The notes beneath the pieces were generated by a model. It searched no databases and was not told the DNA's origin. It saw only the letters and a list, made by a program, of their open reading frames with translations. Shown here piece by piece: positions 44,940-56,255 of a stretch of DNA of 64,000 nt (position 1 is its first letter; each line of letters starts with the position of its first letter). Source of the stretch: Puccinia triticina (lineage: Eukaryota; Basidiomycota; Pucciniomycetes; Pucciniales; Pucciniaceae); the NCBI RefSeq assembly GCF_026914185.1, contig NC_070568.1, positions 2,004,001-2,068,000 of the forward strand, read 5' to 3'. Position numbers and translations under genes: made by a program.

Positions 44940-45434
44940 GATGGCCCCCAATTACAATCTCCCAGTGCCCCGTTGACCGCTCCGACAGCCTCAGACAGAT
45001 CTTGGACGGCTTTTACCAAGAAATTGACCTCCACATCCACACGTACGTCTCCTTCCCCCTCCTGTAGCCTGCTATGCGAACACATCACACGGACAACAAT
45101 CTATGTCCCTGGCTCTGTCCAGCTTAAAAAGAGACCTGTTCCACTGCTCCCCAACGCTGCAGACAAGCATCCTGGACGCCGAGCCACTTGCGACGCCCTC
45201 AGGCTTGCCACAACCCTCTTGGGATTCATCCACCCCAAGGCCTTGCCTGCTTCCTCTGCATTCTTGGCAGCTTTGGGGCCTGTAAACTCAGCCCTTTGGT
45301 TGTCAACAATTTCCACGAGGTCTGTCCCTCCCCACATGATACACATTGCTGTGTGTTTTTCATTTTCTTCTTGTGGCCTCTGCTATTTTGACAGGATCTA
45401 CCACCAATTGGAAACATATCCAGTCTCTCTCTGA
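44940..45434 (+). pseudogene. Unrecognised protein-coding fragment
   Basis: Readable pieces include VDRSDSLRQILDGFYQEIDL (about 44973-45035), followed by a GTACGT donor-like site, and DALRLATTLLGFIHPKALPA in another frame. They look protein-like and broken, matching the style of the neighbouring gene fragments, but I do not recognise the family. Confidence 0.35.
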
Positions 45435-46085
45435 TTGCCAAGTCTATGGGATTGCTGTTGAGTATTGTCTGAGTTGTTAGAGAATTATTTATGACACTGA
45501 TTTAGCTTGATCTTGAATGGGCAAGAATCAATTTTGTCTACCTACTAATACATATGTATTACTCAACAGCTCCCTGAGCTGAGTAATGGGATGGAAGTAA
45601 GTAGTTGTAGCCTGAAGTAAGTCAGAATCCATAATAGATTACATGGTGGCTATTCACAACCATATCAAGTGGATTGGTTGGAATTTGGAGCACATTTCAT
45701 GTCATTGCTCAGACTCAAACTTATTACTTATGCTTATTTGCAAACAACTGAATTCATATCAAGACCTTGTGATTTAAAGCTATCAGGAAATATGTCATGT
45801 AAATAAACCAGCTATATTCTGCATGATTTTGGACACATATTGGAGTTGCCCCTCTCACGTGATAAATTTCAAATTTGTGGGCTGGTTTAAAGAGGCCTCA
45901 ATCTTGGATAAATGAAATAGAGAAGTAAATAATTCATATTCATGGTGCATGTTGCTATAACGCTGTTTTTTTTTTTTTTTTTTTTTTTTTTTGCAATATG
46001 TGAAAGCAATCTAACTGAGAGTGTGAAATTGAAAATCAATGATCAAGCCAGCTTTGACTGAATTTTGATCTATATATCTGATTAG
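45435..46085. other. AT-rich DNA with a 30-base T tract
   Basis: The T run starts near 45964. No gene. Confidence 0.4.
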
Positions 46086-46120
46086 CCTGCAAAGGGAGGG
46101 GGGATATGGGTTTTGGCTTT

Positions 46121-46148
46121 GCAGCGGCGGGGCCGCCTTGGCCTCTAG
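46121..46148 (+). mobile_element. Helitron-type 3' terminus (plus orientation)
   Basis: Hairpin GCGGC-GGG-GCCGC, then CTTGGCCTCTAG, and the next base T. A GC hairpin 12 nt before a CTRR end followed by T is the Helitron 3' signature. The element body would lie to the left, towards the gene fragments at 43.6-45.4 kb. The 5' end (a TC start) is not identified. Confidence 0.6.
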
Positions 46149-46202
46149 TATTCTAAGTATTACATGTGTAAGATTCATGAATAATGTATCTTACATATAT
46201 AA

Positions 46203-46233
46203 CTAGAGGCCAAAGCAGCTTTGCCGCTGCGGG
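46203..46233 (-). mobile_element. Helitron-type 3' terminus (minus orientation)
   Basis: Same terminus inverted: CTAGAGGCCAAAGCAGCTTTGCCGC on the plus strand. It faces the 46148 terminus tail to tail, 54 bp away; its body would extend rightwards. Confidence 0.6.
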
Positions 46234-46651
46234 GAAGAGCCCCCCCTCCCTTCCCCTCCAAGGCAACCACTCCTTTCTGCTATCTTCCTCATTCCCAAGA
46301 GCCCCATCCCACGCAGTTGCCTTCACTTGTCAGGTGTCTCCTAGTCCTGGGCCAGCTCATCAATCATTGCCAGGTGTCTCTTTGACGTTGTCAGCCGCCA
46401 CAGATAGGCTATCAACACAAGACATGACAACAATAGCAAAAGCCCAAAATCTAGCAGGAAACATCACATCCCCAATTTCTCTGGTGCAAAGTCTTGCTGA
46501 AATCAGTTGGAGGTCAAGACAGATGATAAACAAATATGACCAAGTTCTTTGTCTAGTACATTGTCCAAGTCCACAATGTTTGTTTACGCTCTCCCAAGTC
46601 TTGGGTTGCTGTGATGTAAGAGAAAACATCTAAACATAGTTAAGATGTGTA
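46234..46651. other. Unassigned
   Basis: Open frames on both strands, none with a known motif. Confidence 0.3.
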
Positions 46652-47058
46652 CAGTGGGTGCGCTATAGTTTTTGGTGCGGGGTGAAAACATGTAACAACC
46701 CAAGTTCACCCAAGTTTAACTGAGAGGCATATCACCCATGACCCAGCTCACCTCTCATCATTGGTCAGCAATCAACACCAGCAACACCCCCAATACCTCA
46801 TGAAACCATTCCCAACTCCCTCCGCATACCCTCCTGATTCTCTCATATTTTTTAAAAAAATATCCAGCAAGTCAAACATTTTCTGATAATTTCATCATGT
46901 TTTATCTTTTCTTCTACTTGCTGTGTAATTATAATGTCTTTTGCATCTTTTTCCTTGACCCCTTGAGCCCTCCTGAGAAATAAAATGGAGCTTTAAAAGT
47001 CCTCCTTGTCCCTCAAAAATTAAAAAATGGTGCGCCAAAAATTATAGCGCACCCACTG
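46652..47058. mobile_element. Tc1/mariner-type MITE (407 bp)
   Basis: TIRs begin CAGTGGGTGCGCTATA at both ends, identical over 16 bp and similar to about 30 bp. TA flanks each side (46650-46651, 47059-47060), as in Tc1/mariner insertion. The interior is AT-rich and non-coding. Confidence 0.88.
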
Positions 47059-47069
47059 TACATGTCAGG

Positions 47070-47960
47070 AGTTCAGGACTTTGAGTGATAGCATAATATG
47101 AGCAAGAGGGGCCATGATCCACATCATTAACCCAAAAAAAGTTAAATTCTAGTGGGAAGACCATGAAGGCTATCCATAAACCAGATGTTTTCAATGGGAA
47201 AACAGGCATGCCAATTACATATCTATCAATCAAAGGATATGGTGTGTGAGAGCGGGTTGGGGAGACGGAAGGGTTAGAGCTCCAGTAGAGAATCACAATG
47301 ATGGAGGTTCTGAGTCTAGATGCACCATTAATGTTGACATATCCTATGCCCAGAGTTGTCAAGTGGCCTTGTGAATTGTGCTTGGCAAGGCGCTTGATAC
47401 CCTTGGCTTGTTGGGCTCTGAGCTTGACAAGGCCAAGACCGGCAGAAAGAATTTCAGTGACAGGTGGTTTTGGATTCCATGGAAGCCTGTGGTAAATATC
47501 ACAGCAAGAGCGCAATGTGGACAGCCAAAACAGCGGCCAGGATTGCTTGTTAGAAGCAAGACCCAAGAAAGCCCAGAGTGGAGGGGTTCATGTCCGCACC
47601 CCAAACTTGGACCTTGAGTTGGGAAGCTTTGGGGTCGCAGTTGAGGAGCCAGGCTGTCAAGTCTTGGTAGCCATTCTGGATGTTTGATATTGTCAGGTCT
47701 GGGTTGTATGTAGGGTCATTGATGTCCTACCAGTTAAACTTAAACAAATATGTTTTTTTGTTAAGAAAATTGGCAATGCTTGGAGCCAAAGATGAGGTTT
47801 CTTACCCAGTCAAAGGGGACACGGCACCAGCCCAGCCTTTTGCTCTTAATGGCTGATAGCAGATTATAAGTGGCCAAGACAAGTTTATTGTGGAGGAGGC
47901 CGTCGGCGTCTATTACAGTGAGCTTGACCTTATTGAACCCTTTGTCAGCTGGCTACTATG
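47070..47960 (-). pseudogene. Unrecognised gene fragment with an intron
   Basis: Minus-strand reading near 47930-47800 gives KVKLTVIDADGLLHNKLVLA and RVPFDW followed by a GT donor. From about 47727 it gives DINDPTYNPDLTISNIQNGY and LTAWLLNCDPKASQLKVQVW. These look like real exons of one gene, then decay into stops below 47560. Family not recognised. Confidence 0.4.
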
Positions 47961-48633
47961 TCAGAGCCACCGTGACATAATATCCAAAGCAAACATGAAA
48001 TATCATTAGATAAGACCTTATTACTGCTATTACTTATACTTACAGATATAAAACCTGGAATATGATTCCGGATTCTGAATCTAAACCCAATTTAACTTAG
48101 GGTACCTCACTTCAAGGTACCCTTAATTTTTACTGCTTCCTTGTGTAAATGTGCATTGAAAATTTAACAGGTACACTCAAAAGGAGTGATATGTATGCTC
48201 ATAAGCGTATGTACATATGCTTATACCCCAGTTTCAGTAACAAAACTGAAGTGTTATGTTTAGCTTAGAAGACAGCACAATACAGGTATGCTTTGCCAAA
48301 ACCCGCGTGCTGTGCGCTGAATAACACAGCCCATGTGTGACAGGTTTCTCAGAGCCCGCGCGCTGCACACTACAGAAACCTGTGACAAACCATTTTGTAT
48401 TATATGAGCGCAAACCCCCGTGCAGGCTTTTACATGTCCCCAAAGGGTTACAAGTACGCATCCTGGAAAGAATATGACATAATCAGCCCAAAACGTGACA
48501 CGTTAAATGTTGTACAAATGCCCTACACATGGAATGATGTCATGGAACGTTCCTCATGCAACAGAAAGACTAGTACATATACAGTACGCCAGATTGGGAA
48601 AATTGGGAAATACTGTGGCCCATTCTAGAAAAA
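47961..48633. other. Unassigned
   Basis: Contains a short inverted pair around 48188-48230 (TATGCTCATAAGCGTATG). No gene recognised. Confidence 0.3.
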
Positions 48634-48639
48634 ATGACC

Positions 48640-48975
48640 ACACGTCTCAGCCCCCCTCTGTACGGATCTACACCACCACTTGAATTTGAGCTTGGGTTGA
48701 CGTGGGCCCAACGGCGCGGTTGGCGAAAGGTTGGCCCGGGTGGGCGCCAAGGGGACCGGCATCCTGGAAACATACTTGTTTCAGACAGCACATGCGAAGT
48801 CATCCACATTGACTATGGCATCTGTTTTGGTCAAGGCTTGAACCTCATACACCCCAAAGTAGTTCCTTTTCGATTCACTCCCAACTTGGAGCTGCTCTTG
48901 CAGGATCTGACTATCAGGAGCAAGGGGCGGTGGCGCAAGGGAGCGAACAAGGATGACGAGTTGCGGATCTTCAAG
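48640..48975 (+). pseudogene. PI3K-related protein kinase (ATM/Tel1-like) catalytic-loop fragment
   Basis: Frame contains GDRHPGNILV, then EVIHIDYGICFGQGLNL, then VVPFRFT. This is the catalytic loop (GDRHxxN), the Mg-binding HIDxG, and the VPFRLT motif of PIKK kinases such as ATM/Tel1 or Tor. Only about 60 residues of the kinase are present; surrounding frames are unrelated. Probably another captured fragment in the interval between Helitron termini. Which PIKK member cannot be settled. Confidence 0.6.
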
Positions 48976-49734
48976 CATTTTTTTGCCACCACCTTGTGGC
49001 ATCTCAGTGGCGCCCGAGGGGCGCCACCTATGCCCACAGTCCCGGTGGCTCCCCCTAGCATGACAGAGTGGCGCCTGTACGGCCCTGGGTCCCTGTCACG
49101 CCACCGTGGCGCATGGAGTGCTGGGACGCCAGCTGGACGCATTGGCTTTGCCCAATCTGCCCCGCTGTGTATGGCGACATCAGACAGGCCAAAAATACGT
49201 GTGAAAGCGCCCACAAGTTGGCCAGAAGCCCTGTACTTCCCCTGAGCGCCCCAGAGAGCTTCCACGAGTATCCAAAGGGCACTCTGTCCGCCCCAAAAGC
49301 CCTTTCCTCACGCTTTGACATACCTACTATAGCTTACCCGCCTTCAACACGTGCTCAATAGCCTGTTCCTAGTCTGGTAAGCCCCTTAGTAGTTGTTTTT
49401 TAGCCCCATTTTTCGCCAGAAACTGCCCAGTGTCCACCCAGCCTCCAGAATCAACCTCTTCAAGCGCTTCCAACTTCCCAGTTTCTACCCTGAAGAACCT
49501 CAAGACTTCAAGGGCTTTATACTAGTAATTTTAAACCCCTTCTCTTGAGATTCTCCACCATTCTTTACTGGGATTCAAAACACCCCTGTTCACAGGCCCC
49601 AGTGTGTAACAGGTACCTAAATCCTCTGTTTTTGCAAGATACCTTTGAGGGATTCAACACTCCTGATTTTATCAGGCCCCTCTGTATTTAATTGTATTAA
49701 TTTTATTAATATAATGACACCATTTTCTCATATA
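48976..49734. other. Unassigned, with GGCGCC inverted words
   Basis: GTGGCGC/GCGCCAC words repeat in both orientations at 49008-49120. The rest is C/T-rich with no gene. Confidence 0.35.
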
Positions 49735-49771
49735 CTAGAGGCCAAGGCGGCTTTGCCGCTGCAAATCCAAA
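49735..49771 (-). mobile_element. Helitron-type 3' terminus (minus orientation)
   Basis: On the minus strand: GCAGCGGCAAAGCCGC hairpin, 12 nt, CTAG end, next base T. Near-identical to 57279 over 30 bp. Confidence 0.6.
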
Positions 49772-51643
49772 TTTGAATGGCTTTAATTCCTTGATATAAT
49801 TCTCCCTCTTTGGAGCACTCTATCAATCCAGATGTTATATCAATTCAAAGCCCTCAAATTTCAGCACTCTTCATCATCATTGTTTTAGTCCCAAATGCAG
49901 TGGGTAGAACTCCCCAATATGTAACTTCATTCCCATTCTTATCAAAATTATGGATTTGATGGTCCTGCTCCTGCTGCCTTTAATGTCACTTGGATTCAAA
50001 AAGGTGGCCAAAAGCCATGAATTTGCCAAAGCTCTCATGCAGAAGAATCCCAATAACTCATAAGCCTTCCATTGGAGATGGGAGATGCTTCACATTGAGG
50101 TGATCTGCACCCCCAGTCCCAGGAGGCTTAGTTAATTCAGCCCCTCTCAGTGTTTTTATCATTCATATGTTTTGGAAGATATCCTAACTTTAACACATTG
50201 TTCATCCTCAAATAGAGAGCTGAGAATATGATTATTACAAAGTTTCAATTGAGCTGATGACAATGAGACATTTCTTTCCATCTCATTCATAAGCTCATTA
50301 AAACTTGGTGGTCTCAAGTGATTCATCATTCAGGCACTCTCAGGTGCAAGAGTATGTTTTCTTGTTGAGCAGTGTGACCTTGATTTTAGTAAAAGTGCAA
50401 GGGGAAAATTTAATGAAATGGTAGCTGCATTCTATAACAACATTGCAAACTTGGTTTTCATTTTGGACCATCAAAGATCTTTTCCTCATCAAAGTTCATA
50501 GCGGCTCCACATCTCTCTCAAGGTGGTTGTCCGGCCTTTGCCTTGCCCATTGGCACTTTTGGCTTCAGATACAACAGTTTTCTCCCTGGCAGCAACCTGA
50601 GCGGGTTCTTTGGAGGAGCGCAGCTGGGGGAAGACGTGGTTCTTCCAAAAAGGAAGCCGATGTGCAGAGGAAAATATAGGCAAGCAATGGAAGAGAGGGC
50701 GACTCATGAGGCCAAGGGTGAACTGGATACATGCTGTTTGAGCTCAACTTGGTCCAGGTGCCCGGCCTCTAGAGCAGAATTGGAGAAAGGATTGGCGACG
50801 GGAAGACCTGGCCATGTTCCAACCAATGTGACCAGCCTTCATGGCGCCGAAGCCGTTGACGCAATCACCAATCACAAACAGGCACTTCTGGAAGGCCGGG
50901 TAATCCTTTTGCGGGATGGCGAAGGGGCAGGCAGAGGAGATCTGGAGCAATGCAAGCCCGGGTGCGCAGACGGAAATATCCCCCTTCGGTGTCTCAATTG
51001 GCGACGGCCTCAGCCGCGGCTGCTCTTGTTAGAGCCCGACTCGACAGCCACGCGGCCTGATTTGCTGATCTTCTTATGTAGCTGCAGATCGCCCCCCAAC
51101 TTGGCCAGATTCCCGCACTCTCCGAGGAAAAAATGAGCGCCAAAGTTGGCAAGGGCTTGGTTAGCTTTCTGGTTGATCTGATGGCCCAAAGAAAAGAACG
51201 TTTTAGAGCTTGTGTCACCATGGGAGTTTCCTCAGCACTTGCGTGCAAGTGCCATCTCTTAACTCAGTCATAGATTTGGTTGGATCTCACTTAGATTCTG
51301 GTTTGAAGGCAAGGTTCATGTCTGCCATAAAATATCCTGAAAGGATCTGGAACAATACTTGATGTATTGTGTAATGTATGTGTAAAATGTATACCACACC
51401 TATGCTGAAAACAAGGCCATTTTAATGATAAGTTTTACTTGATCCTCAAGCTTGACCAAAGTTCCTCATAACTCAATTATCATGATTTTTGAACTCTTTG
51501 AAAGCCCATACCCAGTAGTTTTCTCTGAAATGGTTTTTGTATTTATTTTCAGGGCACACACCAAAAAGCTGCCAGTTATTTCTAAGTTGTTTCTATTACA
51601 CATGGTGAAAACTTTGGATGGAGTGTAGTGATACTATGGGAGG
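49772..51643. other. Possible Helitron body; broken frames
   Basis: Open frames at 50543-51136 (+) have pieces such as GHVPTNVTSLHGAEAVDAIT that look protein-derived, with stops in each candidate frame. I recognise no family. The rest is AT-rich. Confidence 0.35.
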
Positions 51644-51928
51644 TAGAGCTGGTCCCTAGTACCCGTTGGCGGGTACCTGTGGAAGAGCGCAGGTATCCGC
51701 CGGGTGCAGGTGCGGGTGTCCAGTCTGGGTCCAAATTCAGGCAGGTACCCGCGCACAAATTGCTATTCTGCACAGCTCTGCTTGCCCCTAGTGCCCATTG
51801 GCGGGTACTAGGTACCTGTGGACGGGTACCCATGGAAGTACGCAGGTAACTTCCAGCGGGTTCCGGGTGTCCATTCAGGCAGGTACCCACACCCGCCGCG
51901 GGTACCCGGGTGCAAAGTGTCAGCTCTA
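51644..51928. mobile_element. Non-autonomous hAT-type element (285 bp) with GGGTACCCG palindromes
   Basis: Ends TAGAGCTG and CAGCTCTA are inverted. Flanking 8-mers ATGGGAGG (51636-51643) and GTGGGAGG (51929-51936) form a target duplication with one change. The interior is full of GCGGGTACC palindromes, as at the ends of the 32168 element, so the two belong to one superfamily. Confidence 0.85.
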
Positions 51929-52016
51929 GTGGGAGGTCTGATTTTTCTCTGGTACTACGGTTTGACTTTTGTGCTGTAGGGCCAGCTGTCACACAACCAT
52001 GTAACCTGTGCGGGTT

Positions 52017-52070
52017 TCTGTGACACATTGTGTCACACAAACGTACGCACGCGCGTTTGTGTGACACGTA
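52017..52070. repeat. Short imperfect palindrome
   Basis: TGTGACACA...TGTGTCACAC and CACACAAACG...CGTTTGTGTG pair around 52045. Possible MITE core or terminator-like hairpin. Confidence 0.45.
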
Positions 52071-52279
52071 GACCATCACCCAGCCATATCATGCCAAGAT
52101 GAGTGCCCTGAAATCCCAGGGTTGAATTAGCTGAATCCTTTAAGAATGGTATCTGATCTTCATCCATCAGTACAGAAATCCTGTTGAGGAGATTTTCTGA
52201 ATTCGTACACAAACCCTGGGTAATCTGAGGTTCCCCTGGACTTGTCCCAGAATTCTAACTCCCTTGGGACAAAATTTAG

Positions 52280-52490
52280 CAGCTGAAGACACTGCCAGCA
52301 TATTTGACTGGGATGAAGACATCCCAGTTTAACTGGGATGCACTCAACCAATTTAAAATGGGTTGATCTCATCCAATGAAATATGAAACCAAGGGGGGTA
52401 CCTTGGATTTATATTTCATCAGTTGAGATCAACCAAGTTTAAATTGGTTGAGGTCATCCCAGTTTAACTGGGATAACCTCAACCTAGCCA
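52280..52490. repeat. Nested palindromic block
   Basis: CATCCCAGTTTAACTGGGAT occurs at both ends, with TCAACCAATTT...GGTTGA and a central AATATGAAACCAAGG/CCTTGGATTTATATT inverted pair. The block reads as palindromes within a larger palindrome, resembling a foldback element. Confidence 0.65.
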
Positions 52491-53540
52491 ATTATGTTGG
52501 CAGTGAGAATGTGCCACACAAATTTACACATGTGTGCTGGTGTGTCACATTTTTCATCACTGAGCCAAGTGATGCTAGCCTGAGTGCTCATGCAGAGCCA
52601 GGGGCTTAGGTGGACCCTTCAAAAATTGTTTATAACGTTCAGCCATATGTGCACAAATGATTTTGGGGATATTTTCTGAAGTCATACACAACTCCTGATT
52701 AATATGAGGTTTTTTTCCATTTCCAAGAAAATGGGTTTGACTCATTTTACTGCAACATTTCCACATTCCATTATTCTAAAACCAGTAATACCAAGTTGAC
52801 TTTTACTTTAATTTTTTGCATGAGGGCCAATAATGTGCATTACAAGAAACTCATTTTTTCAGAGGAGTTGATTTTGAGAATTCCAATTTTGCTTTGCTAT
52901 CCTTCAACCCTTATTATATTTGACATTTCCCCACTTTTTTTATGCACTCCTTGAATTAGCATGACACCATCTTTCATCTCTCATTCCACTTTTTGCCTGT
53001 ATTTAGTATCTTCTGAAACCAATTAGACACAGCCCACCAGCTAAAATATCTCATCCAGGGATAGACATCAAAGAGCATATCACATTTGCACCTTGCTTTT
53101 AAATACTACAAAGAAATAACAACTGGAGAATTGAGAGAGGCAGAGTCGCCAAGATCACACTGAGTTTAATAAGCTTCAATTATCGAACTTTCAAGTATAA
53201 TTATCATGTATTGATGCAAGAAGTACTCAAAAGGGAGGCTAAAGGTGTTCAACTTTAGGACCAGTTTGGCTTAGAACTGATGATGAAATTTCTTGAATGG
53301 GAAAACAATCTTCAAGTAGCAAACACCAGGGGGGAAAGTGTGGCACTCCCTGGAGAGTGCCAGACCGTATGTTCCTTTGGGAAGACTGTCTGATGTCAAA
53401 TGTGTGAGCATGTGTGATTTAGGCTTCAAATATGTTGACCTTATGTTCAACTCAGGCTGATCTTTGATCCACTCCATGGTGAACATGTTGGTAATTGAGT
53501 TGAGAGTACCCCCACTTGATGCCTGGTACACCCTGGTATT
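52491..53540. other. Unassigned AT-rich DNA
   Basis: No gene recognised. Confidence 0.3.
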
Positions 53541-53880
53541 CTACACTTAGTGGTGTGTTTCAGGAATCAATTTGAGACCCCCTCCACTCAATGAATGGGT
53601 TGTAAAGTCATTGAGTGGAGATTCCCTCCACTTGATGACTGTTGGACAACCATTGATTGGAGGTTGTGTCCACTCAATGACCATATCCAAATTACCAGCA
53701 ACCAAGTGAAGACATCTTCCACTCGATGACTGGTTTTTAATGTCATTGAGTGGAGGGATTCTCCACTCGAGGACTGGTGTGTATACTGGCTGTTGAGTGG
53801 GGGGGTTCCTTACTCGGTGACTGGTTCTACGGGACATTGAGTGGAGACACCCTCCACTTGATCACAGTTCACTACACTGC
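53541..53880. repeat. Palindromic minisatellite built on CCACTCAATGAC / GTCATTGAGTGG
   Basis: About seven units in which the word CCACTCAATGAC (and CCACTTGATGAC variants) alternates with its inverse. Same design as the array in the 32168 element, different sequence. Confidence 0.7.
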
Positions 53881-54340
53881 CAGCATATAAGCCTCGGATG
53901 TGTGCATCCCTGTTAGTCTGGGATGCACACAACCGATTTAAAATTGGTTGCGCGCATCCGATGCAATCCGCATCCGATTTGACATCGGGGGACAGTAACC
54001 CAAGGGTTTTGCCACCTGATTCAAACTCGGCTGCTCCGCGGCCGAGCCAAAATCGGCAGGCTGTCTGGCCGAGGAATTAAATTCCTTGATCAGTGGCCAG
54101 CCGAGTTAACCTCGGCCGCCACCAATCGAGCAATGGAAGCTCGGTTGACAGTTCAACCGAGCTTTCATATGATTGGTCATTCATAACCGATCATATGAAA
54201 GCTCGGTTGCGGACCCACCGAGCAAAATGAATATCGGCTGTTGACTCACCGATGATTTCGAATCATCGGTGGGTCAACAGCCGATGATTTTGAATCATTG
54301 GTTGTTAGCTCATCCGACGAAATTGAACTGGTCAACAGAA
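53881..54340. repeat. Run of different short palindromes
   Basis: Successive self-complementary pairs: GCATCC/GGATGC, CAACCGATTTAAAATTGGTTG, CTCGGCTG/GGCCGAG, AGCTCGGTTG/CAACCGAGCT, ATCGGCTGTTGA/TCAACAGCCGAT. Each occurs two to four times and then gives way to the next. Confidence 0.65.
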
Positions 54341-55345
54341 CCTCTCCGGGGAGAAGTTACCCTCCCCGGATAACTTTCCCGGGGAGGAGCCCTCTGGCAG
54401 TTAGCACGTCGAACCACAGTGGCCGGAGCCTGCTCGCTGGTCCAAGACGTCGACTTGCCGGTCCAAGCAGACTGCTCGGACTGGCGAGCAGTGCTGGCCG
54501 ATCACTTAGAGGTACCTCCTTGGCGAGCAGGTCAGCCTGCTTGCTGAGCAGGTACTTATACCTGCTTCGCCAGTAGGTCAACCTGCCAAGCTGCTGGCCG
54601 AGCAGGTTCAGGTACCTGGTCAGCGAGCAGGTCAACCTGCTGGCCAGGCAGGTAACAGTACCTTGTCGCCAGGCACCTGAGCACCTGCTCGGCGAGCAGG
54701 TTGACCTACTCGCCGAGCAGGTAAAAGCTCGCCGAGAGGGTCCTACCTGCTCGGCCATCAGGATGACCTGCTTGCCGAGCAGGTACAGTTACAGGTACCT
54801 GCTCCGGCTCGGCCGGCAGCTCATCCTGCTGGCCAAGCAGGTAACAGTACCTGCTCGGAGCAGGTTGACCGACTCGCCAAGCAGGTAAAAGCTCGCCGAG
54901 AGGCTACTTTTACCTGCTCCGCCATCAGGATGACCTGCTTGCCGAGCAGGTACAGTTACAGGTACCTGCTCCGGCTCGGCCGGCAGGTCATCCTGCTGGC
55001 CAAGCAGGTAAAAGCTCACCGAGAGGGTACTTTTACCTGCTCGGCCATCAGGATGACCTGGTCGCCGAGCAGGTACGGTGCTGCTCCGGCTCGGCCAGCA
55101 GGTTGACCTACTCGCCGAGAAGGTAAAAGCTCGCCGAGCAGGTACCTCTACCTGCTCGGCCATCATGATGACCTGCTCGTCAAGCAGGTGCTTTTACCTG
55201 CTTGGTAAGCAGGTTGACCTGCTCTTCAAGCAGATACCTGTAGCCGCTTAGAAGCGGGAACAAGTACCTGCTTGCCGAGCAGGTACAGGGATGTGCTGCT
55301 CGCCGAGCAGGTACAGCGATGTGCTGCTCGCCGAGCAGCAACGGT
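54341..55345. repeat. Palindromic array based on CTGCTCGGCGAGCAGGT
   Basis: About 30 variants of a 17-bp palindrome CTGCTCG(G/C)CGAGCAG, separated by GTAC-containing 5-10-bp spacers, preceded by a CCTCCCCGG/CCGGGGAGG pair. Long open frames here are translations of the repeat, not genes. Confidence 0.8.
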
Positions 55346-55379
55346 GAAACCATTGTGAGAGTGAGGTTTGATCAAAAAA

Positions 55380-55470
55380 CCCCCGCGGGTACCGCTGGTA
55401 CCCGCCCGGCGGTGCCGGGTACCTGATTTTGGTAAAAAAGACGCGGGTACTGGTGGTGTCAACCCTTGAG
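55380..55470. repeat. GCGGGTACC-rich remnant of the hAT-type element family
   Basis: CCGCGGGTACCGCTGGTACCCGC and related words without recognisable ends. Confidence 0.5.
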
Positions 55471-55964
55471 ACATTTAGAACGTCCAAGAGGGTTGCAAAA
55501 TATCATAACTACTAATATAATATAAAATTGTATAAGATGCGCAGGCGCAGAGATTAAACTGTTCTAATTAAATGTAAACGCAGAGCACAGAGCATAGAGC
55601 TAAAGAATGTGTAATGATAAGCTATGTGATAGATCAGTGCTATGGAGCGCAAGAGCTGCGCGCAAGAAAACAGAAAAATGCATACATGCTTAAAGTAAGA
55701 ACAACCATAAGCTGTAGAAATGTTAATCAAGAATTAACAAACAAAGAAAGCAAATAGTGAAGAAAAACTTTGACATGCATGTTGATGAGAAGATCACAAC
55801 CAAAGCCAGTAGAGATTGCCGTGGGTACCCGGTATCCGTGGGCGGGTACCCACCCGCGGGTGCCGTGTGCGGGTTCGGGTAGATAAATTTTGGATGGCGG
55901 GTACCCGCTGCAAAAGGTCTGGAGACAAGCAGTCACGGACAACCTTTTGCAGCGCGATCATGGC

Positions 55965-56240
55965 CCCCGCTAACCTAACCCTCTTGGTGTCCAGCACATT
56001 CTGGACGCCGAGAGGGCATACACTCTTGATGTCCGGCACAGAGCGGACATTGGGAGGGTGTAGGTATGCCCTATCAATGTTCTGTATGTGCTGGACACCA
56101 AGGGGGCATACACTCTTGATGTCCGGCACAGAGCGGACATTGGGAGGGTGTATGTATGCCCTCTCGATGTCCGGTATGTGCTGGACACCGAGGGGGCATA
56201 CACTCTTGATGTCCGGCCCAGACCTGACATCGAGAATTCA
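55965..56240. repeat. Array of about 60-75-bp units with GATGTCCGG/CGGACAT palindrome
   Basis: Three to four units (GGGCATACACTCTTGATGTC..., CAGAGCGGACATTGGGAGGG) in near-perfect tandem. GGGCATAC and GTATGCCC are inverted within each unit. Confidence 0.75.
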
Positions 56241-56255
56241 CACGCAGACATACCT

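Noticed and set aside
45960..46000. Poly-T tract as a retroposon poly-A tail
   Set aside because: No LINE or SINE body or target duplication could be recognised beside it.
48634..49245. Intact protein kinase gene
   Set aside because: Only the catalytic loop to VPFRFT is recognisable. The rest of the kinase and the giant PIKK upstream region are absent.
54341..55345. Long Leu/Ala-rich frames on both strands
   Set aside because: Caused by the CTGCTCGGCGAGCAG palindrome, which reads similarly on both strands.
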